The notes: generated from the letters alone by a model not told the origin. DNA of 64,000 bases from Peromyscus leucopus (GCF_004664715.2 NC_051063.1:115740829-115804828); one strand, 5' to 3'; counted from the first letter of the stretch, positions 45,735 to 57,050 are shown. Numbers and translations are program-made.

Positions 45735-46010
45735 GAAGCAGCAGGAAATATTAGTTAGAAGGTTAGAGGGGAGAGGAAAAGATAGAAAATAAAGGATAGA
45801 TTTGGGAGGGCCTGGATCCTAATCCACCAGGCCCGGCTGTCTCTGCCCTAGGATATTTAAAGGAATGCCAAGGGGTGAAGCAAAAGACCTCCCCCCACCC
45901 CCACCATAGCCAAGTGCAGACCATCTCAGACACCTGTACTCAGGCTGGTGTCCAGTCATCCTCTTTATGCAGGCCTGCTGGGTAAAGCCACTAAGAAACC
46001 TAAAAATGGG
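45735..46010 (-). mobile_element. ERV remnant: internal 3' end, polypurine tract and LTR piece
   Basis: On the minus strand, cagcaggcctgcataaagag and agatggtctgcacttggc are followed by a polypurine stretch (45889-45905). Then comes LTR-like sequence with tttaaatatcctagggcag and gcctggtggattaggatcc. The internal part is about 78% like 62370-62526. Non-coding and truncated. Confidence 0.5.
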
Positions 46011-46015
46011 TTCCA

Positions 46016-46190
46016 ACACTCTCTACATGCTTTTTGGAAAACATCATGCACTTTACTCTCTGAGCCATCCCCCAGAGATCCAGAGATCTCACTTGACTCT
46101 GCATGCTTTTTGGAAAACCTCATGCACTTTTCTCTGGCCATCCCCCAGAGTCTAACTGACTCTCTATGTGCCTTTTGGATAACTTTAGCT
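46016..46190 (+). repeat. Tandem repeat, about 62-75 bp unit, 2.5 copies
   Basis: catgctttttggaaaac starts at 46028 and 46104; a decayed third start tgtgccttttggataac is near 46167. Each unit holds catgcactttt/tactct and gccatcccccagag, resembling the head end of antisense B3/B4. Confidence 0.7.
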
Positions 46191-46654
46191 GTGGAAACTA
46201 AGTCCTGGGACAGAAGCAGTCACAGATAGGGGGACACGACTTGCAGTAGCTAAGATTCCTGGGGTGAGGAGTGAAACTGTAGGAGACCCCTAACCTCTCC
46301 TGTGTGACAGGTCAGCTCCAGGACCATGCAGTAGCACAGGAAAGGTGGCTATCTCCGATGAAGGCTTCCTCATCTACTTAGCCTTTCAAGAGAGTCTAGA
46401 GGGATACTTTTTCTTGGTTCTACTCCAACTTTATGTAAGACTGCTCAGGTTGGAACTCAAGAAGTTCATTTCTTCCCCAGAGCGGCCTGAGATGTAATGA
46501 GGCCTTCTATTTATATTTCATTTCAATATGGTGAATGAGAATTGGGGGCTTTTTATAGGCTGGGATAATGGCAGGATATGTGAGCACTAGAGAAATGATA
46601 AAAAATAATAAATTAGAGAATCTGGTGTTGGATTTGGTGTTGGGGGGGGTCTCT
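46191..46654. other. No recognisable feature
   Basis: Nothing identified. Confidence 0.45.
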
Positions 46655-46862
46655 TTTCTCTCCTTGTCCAGTTTGCTTTCCTTCCTCCCCTCCTTTCCTC
46701 TCTCTATTCTTCCTCCCCCTCTCTTCCTTCTTTCCTTTCATTTTCTGCCTTCCTTTTCTGATAGGATCTCATACTGGGCCTGGGGCTGGTCTCAGAGTAG
46801 TGTCAACCCCCTTTCTTCAGCTTCTACTGGTGTTACAGGCTTGAAACACCGTGCCTGGCTGG
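46655..46862 (-). mobile_element. Old B1/B4-type SINE (antisense) with polypyrimidine tract
   Basis: Pyrimidine tract 46655-46758 (TCC/CTTC rich), then ttctgataggatctcatactgg, ggggctggtctcagagtag, ctggtgttacaggcttgaaacaccgtgcctggctgg, which is the antisense 7SL-type body. The 136-codon frame at 46568-46978 is an artefact of it. Confidence 0.62.
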
Positions 46863-46959
46863 AGAGATTGTTTTTAACGGATTCCTTGAACCTTTTTTTG
46901 TTTTTAGGTTTGCATACAGGGCACTTTCCAGTCCGACTCTGGGCTCAAAGCTTTCCACT

Positions 46960-47200
46960 CTTCCTAAGAGAATTCTAAGATTCAACCAGTTGTCTGTTTT
47001 CTGAGCCTCAGAGCTTGTCAAGGTTTCATGCTTCTGGGCTCTGCTTTTCTCTCTGCCTTGAATGCTTATAGCACCATTCTTTGCTTGGTGCAAACATTTG
47101 ACACTCAACTCAACTATTCCTCCTTGGGGAAGTCTCCTGTCATTCTTAAGTCACTCTTCTCTGTGGTTGCTGCAGGGCTTCATTTTTGATGCTTCTCAAA
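46960..47200 (+). mobile_element. L2 fragment
   Basis: tctgcttttctctctgccttgaatgctt ... caaacatttgacactcaactcaac ... ggggaagtctcctgtc parallels L2 (gctgttccctctgcctggaatgctc ... tcaggtctcagctcaaatg ... gaggccttccctgac). Confidence 0.55.
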
Positions 47201-47895
47201 TACTTTACTCCAAAGGAAAAAAAAATTACCACGGGCATTGTTTTAAAATAGCTTTTCCCGGGTCCTTCACCCCTGAGTTCCTAGTATAGTTTTGATTTCA
47301 AATGGATCCCCCCGACTCCCAGGTTGAGGCATGGTCCCCAGCTCATGATGTTTTTAGGAGATGGCAGCAATGTTCAAAGGGGGCCAGTTGAAGGAAGCAG
47401 GTCATTGGGAATGTTTCCGAAAAGGGCCTAGTGAGGTCCTTGTCACAGATCCTCCTCTCCTTCCCTTCTTTCTCTCTGAAATGACTATCAAGCAAGCAGC
47501 TATGTTCTTCCACCTGTCCCCTGCTTTATTACAGACCCCAAGGCAGTGGGGCCAGCTGACTTGGACATGAACTCTGAAACCACAAATTACACAAAAAAAA
47601 AAAAGGTTTCCTCCTTTCAAGCAGTTATATCTGTATATAAAGGTGTAAAGCTGACAAATACTTGTTTAGGGTGAGGACTAGAAATGGACCTCTAAAGGTT
47701 TTCATATGCCCTCTTACTGGAATCCCACTGCCCATGATAAGCTATATGGGGTAGGGAGCAGGTGGCCATTCTTTGAAACTTTTCTGTGGTAGAATAATTG
47801 TTGAAAGTACTCTATTTCCCATATGATTATACTAGCTTTCTGGACACAGAACACATCTCTGGAGCCTAACACACAGCAGGCCCTCATGATTGTAG
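47201..47895. other. No recognisable feature
   Basis: Nothing identified beyond a 12-nt A run at 47593. Confidence 0.45.
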
Positions 47896-48012
47896 AGAGT
47901 AGGAGGAAGATTATCATATACTGATTTTATTGTTGTTCCCTTTACTGACAAAGGACTGAAGCCCTTGGAACATTCAGCTGGCACTCAAACCAAGGTCAGA
48001 GTCTGGCAGTTG
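47896..48012 (+). mobile_element. MIR
   Basis: ttttattgttgttccctttactgacaaaggactgaagccc ... cattcagctggcactcaaaccaagg matches the MIR 3' half. Confidence 0.6.
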
Positions 48013-48530
48013 TGGAGCAAAAGAGTTTGTTTAAAAGAGGAAAAGGAACACAGAACAGAAATGCTTGCCGAGATTTTTTTTTTTACTTTCATCTTTTTTG
48101 TTCTATTTATGCTTCTGAAGATCTTGGCTCGTTCACCCTCAGCCCCAGAGGTAGGCAGACATTTCAGGAGTTTGCGGTAGGCATGCCCCTTTTGTTGTGA
48201 AGACCTCCTTAAGTCCCATTGCCACCCTGGATTCCAGATGTCATTGAATAAATGCCTGCATGCATGTCAACTCTCAGTTATAATGGACGCTGAACTGCAT
48301 GCAACATGTTCTCCTCAGCACTTGAACCTAGAGATCCAGATGCTGTCAGACGGTGGTGAGCAGGGGAGTTACAAACACAGTGAGCATCATGCAATACAGA
48401 GCTGCAGGCACATTGATGATGAAATTACAGGAAAGAGGAGAAAGTCCAGGTGAGGGTGGTGGTGGGAGAGAGCTGAAGAGAGCAAGGGAGGGGGAAGAGA
48501 ATGAGAACACTGCATTACAGTTCCACAGGA
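48013..48530. other. No recognisable feature
   Basis: Nothing identified. Confidence 0.45.
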
Positions 48531-48676
48531 AGCACATATCCATATTTGTTTTCTCTTTATTCCTGAGCTCTAGTTCTTTCTCCCTTTGCTGGTTCATCTA
48601 TTAATATCCAATCTTGGTCTTTAGTCAGCGTATACTGACCAGAAAAACTCAAATGCATATGTATCTCAATGATGAT
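48531..48676. repeat. Direct repeat, copy 1 of about 145 bp
   Basis: atttgttttctctttattcctgag ... ctccctttgctgg ... atcttggtctttagtcag ... tactgaccagaaaaactcaa ... gatgat. Close to 88% identical by eye to 49424-49570. On the minus strand copy 1 keeps a short open frame. Confidence 0.8.
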
Positions 48677-49423
48677 AAGCCAGCACTGAAGGGCTCTGGC
48701 AGGCCTGAGCATAGCAAACTCAGGCTTGAGCCTGGCAGACACGGTGCTGACAGGTTTTGCCCTTTCCTCTTCCTTCTCCCTTACTAAGGTGTTAGATCAC
48801 ATCTCTGAAGCTAGTCCCCAAGGTCCATTCCCTTATTTGGCCACTGACTCATTCATGAGACTGATCATCAAAGCATCAAGGTCCAGCAATTAAAATACAT
48901 AATTTTGACTAACTTAATTAAAGTACCCAATCAGAATTTACCAACACACCCTAGTTCATTCTAACACAGACCTCCCCCTTTTCTTTTCTTAACATAATAC
49001 TTGCAAAGCTGTAGCTGAGGTTTCTTACTGATTCAGATTCAGCCACCTTGTCTCTTTGCCTTGCTTGATAAAGAATCTCTTTATGTTTGGTTTGTGCTTG
49101 GAAATTGGTGTTTGGGTGTGGTCTGTACCTAATCCAGGGTCCAGAGGGCCCCTACAGCCCGTGGGTCCCCTCAAGCACATCACCACTCTCGTTCTTATGT
49201 AGCTTCAGCTGTATTTTCTGCTCTTGTGTCATGGTCAGCACACCCATTTCTCTTAACCAATCCAGTTTGCCTTCAAATTCTTGGACTCTGATCCTTGAAA
49301 CCTTAGACAATGAATACATGAAAGACCCCTCCTGTGTCTTGATATAAGTAAGGACACATGCTGTCCTATTTTTCTTGCCATTGGGAGGTTTTACAGCAAG
49401 CTACCCTTTTCTAACTTAGCTCC
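48677..49423. other. Unidentified 0.75-kb segment between direct repeats
   Basis: No named repeat. A 60-plus-codon minus-strand stretch around 49150-49360 (containing QEFEGKLDWLREMG) has no match that I recognise. Together with the flanking copies it could be an undescribed ERV piece or a local duplication. Confidence 0.4.
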
Positions 49424-49570
49424 ATGTATCTAGATTTGTTTTCTCCTTTATTCCTGAGTTCTAGCTGTTCTTTCTCCCTTTGCTGGCTCATATATTAATA
49501 TCTAATCTTGGTCTTTAGTCAGGATATACTGACCAGAAAAACTCAAGTGTGTTTGTATCCCAAAGATGAT
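49424..49570. repeat. Direct repeat, copy 2 of about 145 bp
   Basis: Same orientation as copy 1. It has an extra g in agctgttctttctccc and gains a stop in the minus-strand frame that copy 1 keeps open. Confidence 0.8.
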
Positions 49571-49955
49571 TAAAAAAACGTTTTTTTTTTTCCCTCTTTC
49601 AGAATTCCTGTCTTATGTGGAGCTCAACAAGTGAGACCTTAATAAAGCTTTGAGTGGCAGATTCCAGTGAAATATGAGCTCAAGTCGAATTCTTCTACTT
49701 CACAAACTGGCTGGAGAGCAAAAGTCACATCAATTATAGGCCAAATTGAAGCAATAAAAGTCAGCTGTGGGTTGACTTGGCCAAAAGACACATCGATCCC
49801 TGCCAACATTATCAACCAATCTGTCAATAAATCAGCCGATCCATTCAACCTGTGCAAGTTCCCTGATTGACATAGCACATCAATAAAGCACTGTGTCTTG
49901 AAACAAGAGATGCATTCACCTTGATGCCTGCTCCCTCACTTCTTCCCATGAGAGT
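49571..49955. other. No recognisable feature
   Basis: Begins with aaaaaacgtttttttttt then ccctctttcag; otherwise unassigned. Confidence 0.45.
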
Positions 49956-49959
49956 TTGA

Positions 49960-50110
49960 ACCAGTTTGGTTAACCCTTCTGGATGTGGCAGATTCCTCAT
50001 CTGTTAGATGAGCTAGATAGCATTGACCCTAGAATCTTAAGAGTGTTTCAATATATAATGCAGAACACTCCCCACAGCACGTAGTGAGTGCTAAATATAT
50101 GTTTTTTCCT
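49960..50110 (-). mobile_element. MIR (antisense)
   Basis: gttaacccttctggatgtgg, ttcctcatctgttagatgagc and cagcacgtagtgagtgctaaatat match antisense MIR to its 5' end. Confidence 0.65.
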
Positions 50111-51119
50111 TTATCTCCCCTATTCCACCATAATCAATATCTAAGGCTGCATTAAACAAACAAACAAGCAAGAGTAGGAGAAGGTCTCTCATACTGTCTT
50201 GTCCAAATCTATTTTCCCAAAGAACAGTTAGGCAGTGGTGGCATGATCACACCAACAGCTGTTCCCCTATAGTAAGCTAGTGCTTGTAGCTTGAGGTTAG
50301 ATCTGTATTCTAAGGTTGTTCTTGGATTTGTCCTTCACTTTACCAGCTATGAAAGAGCAGACTAATTCCTGAGCATAGCTTGCTGTGAACTTTGCATTGA
50401 AAGAAAAAAAGATAAATAAAACCCAAGTAACTGCAGGACTCTTACAGAGGAAGGCTACAAATGAAAGTGACTGTATTCAGCCTGAAGCCAAGCGAGCTAT
50501 CCTCCTAGGAAGACAGGGATCCGGAACAAATTGGTCATGTTCTGCTAATCTGGGGAAACTGAAGATGAATTATTCATTGAGTAATTAGCACAAGCCTTTT
50601 ATAGAGTCCTTTAGGGCTGGCTGCTCAACATACTGTTGGTTGATCAGCAGCATGGACATTATCTGGGAACTTAAATGAAGGATTCAGGCTTTTTCCAGGA
50701 CCAACTAAATTTTTTTAAAAATCTGCATCTTAACAGATTCACACATATGCTGAAGTTTGGCCAGTATTGCAATCTAGAAGAGCATTTAGAAAACCGACTT
50801 TAATCTGGCTTCAAATTATAATCGCACTCTCTATCTCAGCACACACCAATGTCCTACTTGCCAGTTGACCAGGATGAGGATATCCTCAAATCATTGACTT
50901 CTGCATTAGTCTGCTTTTGGGCAAGGCATTCCCTTCAGTCTCTATTTATATAAATGAATTCAGTTTCAGATGAATGATAATAGATTTGTTTCATTAGCAC
51001 CATTTTGACAGTAATTGGTTCAGTGGAACTAAGGATAAAGAAGAGTGGCAGGGGAGAAAGGGAACACTTAGGGGAGGAATGAGTTTCCATATGGCTCCTC
51101 ATGAATGTGCCATTACAAA
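50111..51119. other. No recognisable feature
   Basis: Nothing identified beyond caaacaaacaagcaag near 50155. Confidence 0.45.
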
Positions 51120-51240
51120 TCTTATTGCCTCTAGTTAAGCATACTGAGAGAGGTTAAGTGGCTGGCTAACTCTGTGCAAGGGGTAGAACTGAAATTGAAT
51201 TGTAGGCCTGTTTGACTTTAAGCAGTATTTTCCACTATTT
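51120..51240 (+). mobile_element. MIR 3' half
   Basis: catactgagagaggttaagtggctggctaac ... ggggtagaactgaaattgaattgtaggcctg. Confidence 0.6.
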
Positions 51241-51509
51241 GCTCTAGTCATGACTGCTGCTTGCAAATGCATGCAAAAGCCTGAAACTCAAAACAAGCAT
51301 TCTGTAATAGCAGTAGAGTCTCTGGGTCAGAATTCTAAACACAGTAAGGAAGTCCTGGCCCAGCTCGCGCTAGTGAGGGGTGACTTTATAGCAGGGGAAG
51401 ATACCTTCACCTATATGTCTTTTGTCACCTTGGACCTTAGCTAGTGCTTTTCATCAGAATACCTACATGTGAGACTGGGACTTTTCAACAGCATGCTGGC
51501 CTTAGCTAG

Positions 51510-51914
51510 TATCTTAGTTAGGGTTTCTATTGATATGATGAAACACCATGACCAAAAACAAGTTGGGAGGAAAGGATTCATTTTGATTTACATTCCATAT
51601 TGCTGTTCATCTTCAAAGGAAGTCAGAACAGGAGCTCAAAAAGGGCAGTAACTTGGAGGCAAGAGCTGACACAGAGGCCATGGATGGGTGCTACTTACTG
51701 GCTTGCCTCTCATAACTTGCTCAGCCTGCTTTCTTATAGAACTCAGTACCACTAGCCCAAAGATAGCACCACTCACAATGGGCTGGGCCCTCCCAATTAA
51801 GAAAATGTCCTACAGGCTTGCCCACAGCCCAATCTTATGAAGGCATCTTCTCAATTGAGATTACCTTCTGGAATGACTTGAGTTTGTTTGAAGCTGACAT
51901 AATCATACCTGGTA
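51510..51914 (-). mobile_element. MaLR-type LTR (MT-like), antisense
   Basis: tatcttagttagggtttctattg, gatgaaacaccatgacc, ggaaaggattcattttgattt, ctcagcctgctttcttatag, gatagcaccactcacaatggg and tcctacaggcttgcccacag. Same family as 270-947 but without the nested L1. Right end diverged, TSD not matched. Confidence 0.82.
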
Positions 51915-52230
51915 CTTTAGAGATTCCCAAGTGAGTGTTCCATTGGAAAAGACAGGAGCTGTGTCTCCTTTTAAACTGAGCCTCTGGAACCTAATATCTT
52001 CTGTTCTATTATATTCTGTTGGGAATAGAGGTAGATCACAACCCTCCCTAGATCAAAATGAGAGGACAAAACATGACAGGGCATTCAAAGTTTCCTCCAT
52101 TTTGTATTCTTGCTGAGGCCATTTCAGGTTTAACTAGAATTTGGTTTGTATGGTGGAGAATCCTATGGAAAATTACCAAATTTTATTCTAGGAACCCACA
52201 GTCAGGATGTCTTAGCTAACTTAGCTTGTT
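51915..52230. other. No recognisable feature
   Basis: Nothing identified. Confidence 0.45.
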
Positions 52231-52234
52231 TGTG

Positions 52235-52475
52235 CTGAAACCGCTACAGATAATCACTTGTCTTAGTTTCAGTTTAACTGTTTGCTTCTGCAAAGTTCCC
52301 ACCCCCAAGCCTGAAGCTGTGGAGCAAGAAGCCAGGACATTGTTTTTGCCTTCAAAAACCATGTACTCTGGATACCAAACTTGAGGCCACACTTAGGTCC
52401 TGAGTGGAATAAAGACTTTCAATTGGTTTTAAACTGTGTCTAAATGGTCATCTCTGGTAGGTTACCCATAATAAA
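52235..52475 (+). mobile_element. Possible ERV LTR
   Basis: gcttctgcaaagttcccaccc, aagccaggacattg, then gagtggaataaagactttcaattgg with AATAAA followed by a short GT/T-rich stretch, as in the R-U5 end of an LTR. Ends not defined. Confidence 0.4.
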
Positions 52476-52479
52476 AGAC

Positions 52480-52853
52480 TTTACCTCTAATGAGAAGATT
52501 GTTAAAGACAAGGTAGCCATTTTTCTTGATTTCTGTACAGTTTTGTGGGCTATTTGTGGAGAGCAGATTGATGGGTAATGGGGCTTCATTTGAATTTATT
52601 ATTATTGTTGTTATTTGCTTTATTGTTGGCTAAGTGTAATTGAATTTAGTAATAAAGTGACTGGCAGGACCATGGATCAGACTGCACTGGAAGACCACTA
52701 TTTACTTGTTGGTGTATTCCAGGTATCTCTGCAGGCTTTGGAAAAGTGAATAGAATTTCACACCTCTGGTCTACAATCCCAGGAGGTAGAGATTCCAGTT
52801 AGAGTAAAAGAAGCGAGATAGAATCTTGGTGACCTTGGTGACGTCTAGAGAAG

Positions 52854-52856
<3 letters not shown>
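52480..52856. other. No recognisable feature
   Basis: Contains (ATT)n-like sequence near 52598-52625; otherwise nothing. Confidence 0.45.

Positions 52857-52947
<91 letters not shown>
52857..52947 (+). repeat. (TG)n-(GA)n compound microsatellite
   Basis: About 19 TG units followed directly by about 26 GA units. Confidence 0.97.
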
Positions 52948-52950
<3 letters not shown>

Positions 52951-53117
52951 GACACTCGGTTAATGTCTGGCAGAGATGTTGAAAACCTCATTTTCCCATT
53001 GCCTTCACGATTATTTGGATTTCTGCACTTTCTTGACATGATTTTTTTTGACAAAACTACAATTTTTCCAAACAGTGTTGCTTCTCCATTGATTATAATC
53101 AAATGTCTGAGAAGAAA

Positions 53118-53139
53118 TAAAAAAAAAAAAAAAAAAAAA
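53118..53139 (+). repeat. A homopolymer, 22 nt
   Basis: A run after agaagaaata; no retroposon body recognised to its left. Confidence 0.85.
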
Positions 53140-54350
53140 CTTTCAACATGTTAGAGGCTATGAGGAGGAGAAAGCCCACAACATGGAGATGCTCAGAGAT
53201 TTATGAACATGGAGATAAGAGGGCTAAATGATGTCCTTGACCTTCATTCTAATGGGTCCCAGTACTTTTCTAAATGGCTTATCCGTGACTATCTAGACCT
53301 AAAAACTATGCTCTGAATGGCCCTGAGTCTGTAAGGAGGTATCTCATTTAGCATGTATTCATTTCTATAAAGGTTACTGTTATCAGGATATATGAGAACA
53401 ATTCTTCATCCAAGAAGACCACAGGAGATAAGACTACAAACCACGCTGATAACAACAGTAGTGAATATAACAGTCCTGAAAGGTCCATGCCGATGTAACT
53501 AGATACCCAGTCTCACATCTGCTGCCCACCTCATCCCAGAAAACCACCAATCGAAAGCCAAACAGTGGTAGCGCCAGCAATTTCTGAAGGATTTATCTTT
53601 TCTTGCCATCCAAAGAAGAGGAGCGGAAAGAATATAATCTGATTTTTCATTGTGTGTTTTAATGTAGAGCTTTACAAGTAGGAGAATTAGAAGAAACTGA
53701 GTCAGAGCAGGATTTGTTTAGAGCTTGCTGGCCCCAAAGCACGGCAGGAGACCAAACTGGGAGATGAATTGACCCACGGGTGCATGTCTATGTAGGTATG
53801 TGGGTGTGCCGTAGAAAGAGTGGCCGTCAGAGCTTGTGTCTGCCAGTTTTTCCTTGAGGGAGGAAGCATGTTCCAAATCACAAAACATCTAAAACATTTT
53901 GACACAGGGGCTACGAGGATCTGCAGCAGAGGCAAAATACTCTCTAGTTGACTCAAATATTGTGCTTTGACAGGCGGCACCCCTCAGCTGTATTGATGTA
54001 GATGTGTTTCCTGCCTAAGGTTTCTTTTAGTCACCTAAAGGCGAGCAAGAAGCTGATGGGAAGTTTGAAATGGGTTGGGGAGAAATGCTTGCAGAGGTTG
54101 TATTGGGCCACAGGAAATGGTCAAGTGGAAACGTGACTAAGTTCTATTTCTGTCTTGGACCCTTGTATTCATACTACCCTCTTCAGAATACATAGAAACA
54201 CTCATTAGTCTGCTTTCTTCAATTAAGGAGTACTTTATTTGTCTATAGAAAAGTTGACTTCAGAAGGTTGTCAGAACCTTTTGTGTGTATTGGTGGCAGC
54301 AGGTTGGGTGGTCTGAGGTAACAGATTGAAGACCTGAACACTTTCTGATT
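53140..54350. other. No recognisable feature
   Basis: 1.2 kb with no repeat or gene I can name. Confidence 0.45.
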
Positions 54351-54354
54351 TGTG

Positions 54355-54405
<51 letters not shown>
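54351..54405 (+). repeat. (TG)n microsatellite
   Basis: About 27 TG units with one CG interruption. It accounts for the two histidine-rich minus-strand frames here. Confidence 0.96.
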
Positions 54406-54408
<3 letters not shown>

Positions 54409-55324
54409 GGTAGCAGGACTGAACTTCTTGTTCTCTGGTTGTAAGTGCCTCCATGTTATCTTGACCATTCTAGAGGCCCTGAAATTTGAGTATGGCTAAT
54501 AGATGCCATAGGTTATTATATCAGTTTGAGAGTCCCAAATGATGTGTGTCATTTCTTGTCACAGGTGGCTGCCAACTTCCTGAAACTTCTTGCCACAGGG
54601 GAAGAAACAAGACTGTGGGTAGGTAAACAATCCTTTCTTCTCTCTCATGAAGGATGAGATTTGTTTTGATTCGTTGATTCTGTTCAATTCAAGCTCATCA
54701 GTTCTTTCCCCATGCTATCCTATTCTCATCTAGTTCAACAAGCCATTTCCTCTCCTTCGATGCCATTCTCTTCTACATATTCTGTTTATTTGTAGAGATA
54801 TAAATTTCTTTTCTGCTAAAGAAGAGCTCTCCCTATGCACCAAACACCTTGCATTCTTTCTCTTGCGTAACAAGTAAAGGCAACCCCTCACAAGTGCTTT
54901 TTTTTGGCGGGGGTGGGGGAGATCTATCAGCTGCCTTCATTTTGCCTTCTGTAAGTCCCTCCTGTTGCTACTACAGTATTCCCCTGGAACCTCCACTTGA
55001 CTTCTCCTTTCTGGCATGCATGGAGGAGAGAGTCCCTGGAGGAATGTTAACGTCCCGGGTTTTGCGTGGTTCTTATTTTTCTCGAAGCTCAATACAAGGA
55101 ACATGCTTATCATTATATGCTCTGTAGTAACTAATGTCTGTGTGAATGCAATGAAAAAGAAGCTATGTTTCCTTGAACTAAACAGTTTTTTTTCCCTGAG
55201 TAATAGGTAGTTTGACTAAGTCAGTCAGTGGTTCTTGGATACTGGATTGTAATTCAGGAGTTCATTCCAGTAGAAGGAGACTCTGAGAAGCGTAATGGTG
55301 CACCAGTTAAGGACATTCCAGGTG
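54406..55324. other. No recognisable feature
   Basis: Nothing identified; short G run at 54905-54920. Confidence 0.45.
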
Positions 55325-55500
55325 AGGATCTTTTGCTCACAGCTGTGTGATCCTGAGCAAGTTACTTTACTTCTCCATTTCATGATGACATGTCAATAAC
55401 ACTTACTACACATGGTTTCTGTGGGAGTTCAATGATTTAATATAGTGTTCCCTTCATTCGAAGACTAGTAGTGAGTACCACTGAGTACTCACTATTATCT
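55325..55500 (-). mobile_element. MIR (antisense)
   Basis: agctgtgtgatcctgagcaagttactttacttctcc ... gacatgtcaataacac ... agtagtgagtaccactgag is nearly full-length antisense MIR. Confidence 0.75.
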
Positions 55501-55622
55501 GCCATTTTCTATGCCATTTGCTATCTGCTCACTCACAATAAAGAAAAAAATGAATAGTATACTTTCCCTGTCATCAAGGCACTTATAGTCAGTGAACACT
55601 AGGTCATGAACTATGTGAAATA

Positions 55623-55625
<3 letters not shown>

Positions 55626-55676
<51 letters not shown>
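55626..55676. repeat. (TA)n microsatellite
   Basis: About 25 perfect TA units, able to form a long cruciform. Confidence 0.97.
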
Positions 55677-55679
<3 letters not shown>

Positions 55680-56330
55680 ATGAAGCATGGCACTGTGTAA
55701 CAGGAAGCATCTTTGTATAGGAGAACTATGGATTGTATAGATTTCAAGATATTTATGAAATATCAGAGGACATTTATGTTCTAGAATGATCTCATAGCAG
55801 ATCTTTGTTTCAATGTGGTAATAAATTGAAATGCTCCCGACAGAACAGTGGTATTTAAAAATGAATGTGTAGAATGACAATAACCTCAGGAACACTGGAA
55901 TACTTGTGCACTAGCCCTTTCCTGTCAGGATAAAGCAAAGAAAGCAGAGTTGATATGCCAGAGCCTGTGTGTAGTCTCTTCAGGGCTGCTTTCCCTGTTT
56001 TCCCATGTGTACTCTGTGGCACAGTCATTCTGATCTATTTACTTTTCCACAACATGCTCCACCTCGAAGTTCTGCTTACCCAGTCAACAAACATAATGGA
56101 TATTGATTCTATTTTTCTATAATTGCTTACAGTGGACACTGGAGAGAAGAGCAAAATGGGTTAGGTGACTGATACATTAGGGAGTTTCTCAGAGGACATT
56201 GTGGATTTTTTTTTCCCCTTGACAAATAAAAGCTGGAGACCATAAGAAATGTTCAATTAGTTGATTGCTCTGAGAGGATATGATAGTGGATAGATAAAGA
56301 AACCCTGTCATCATAAGTAGATCTTATTAG
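55677..56330. other. No recognisable feature
   Basis: Nothing identified. Confidence 0.45.
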
Positions 56331-56334
56331 ATGA

Positions 56335-56715
56335 TAGGCACAGGTACTTTACATGTATTAACTCATGTAATACAACTTGGAGATGATGTATTCTCATCAC
56401 CTCTGTGTTAGAAATATGGAAATAGAGACACTGGGTGATCAAACACCTATCCAACTTCCAGAACTGATACAGGAATGGAAGCCTTTCTGGCATTTGAACC
56501 CAGTCTTCCAAGCTGCAAGACTCTAACTCATTTTTGTTTTTGTTTTTCGAGACAGGGTTTCTCTGTGTAGTTTTGGTGCCTGTCCTGGATCTTGCTCTGT
56601 AGCCCAGGCTGACCTCCAACTCACAGAGATCTGCTTGTCTCTGCCTCCCAAGTGCTGGGATTAAAGGCAGGTGCCACTGCCGCCCGGCACAGAACTCTAA
56701 TTCTTAAACCAGGGG
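56335..56715 (+). mobile_element. MIR split by a B1
   Basis: ggtactttacatgtattaactcatgtaat ... gaaatatggaaatagagac ... tttgaacccagtcttcc ... agactctaactca, resuming after the B1 as aactctaattcttaaacc, the normal MIR end. Confidence 0.75.
56533..56690 (-). mobile_element. B1 SINE (antisense)
   Basis: tttttcgagacagggtttctc, gtagttttggtgcctgtcctgg, gctgggattaaaggcagg and ccgcccggc. Flanked by actctaactc and actctaattc, a near-perfect TSD drawn from the MIR it interrupts. Confidence 0.95.
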
Positions 56716-56834
56716 TATCAGTCTTTCTGATACCACAATATGACATTGTCACTAATAGATGTGTTGGGGTATAGTCATAATATTCTTTTCCTAACATTTT
56801 TTGTTACACCACAGCATATATGCATATATTCTAG

Positions 56835-56984
56835 TGAGCCTGTTGACTCTTTAAAATATTTACAAAATATTTACATATATTTGATATTAATACATGTATA
56901 AATACTAAATATACAAATGTTATATATCATATTAAATATACAAATATTAAATATTATGTTAAATATTACATATATTTGCAATGA
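56835..56984. repeat. AT-rich low complexity
   Basis: Imperfect aaatatt/tacatat units, nearly free of G and C. Confidence 0.85.
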
Positions 56985-57050
56985 TGGGTGTGAAATCGAG
57001 GAATTTGCACATACTAATCAAGTAATTCATCACTGAGCTACACACCCAGC
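56985..57050 (-). mobile_element. ID-type SINE (antisense, diverged)
   Basis: gtgtgaaatcgaggaatttgcacatac ... aattcatcactgagctacacacccagcc is antisense of the tRNA-Ala-derived ID body (gggctggggatttagctcagtgg...). Confidence 0.6.

Noticed and set aside
45735..46010. Possible retroviral coding remnant
   Set aside because: Only non-coding 3' internal sequence and a polypurine tract are visible. No gag, pol or env motif could be supported here or at 62370-62914.
46568..46978. 136-codon plus-strand frame
   Set aside because: Runs through a polypyrimidine tract and an antisense 7SL-type SINE.
51435..51509. Repeated ccttagctagt at about 51435 and 51499 as a TSD
   Set aside because: The two copies lie on the same side of the LTR at 51510-51914, so they cannot be its target duplication; probably chance.
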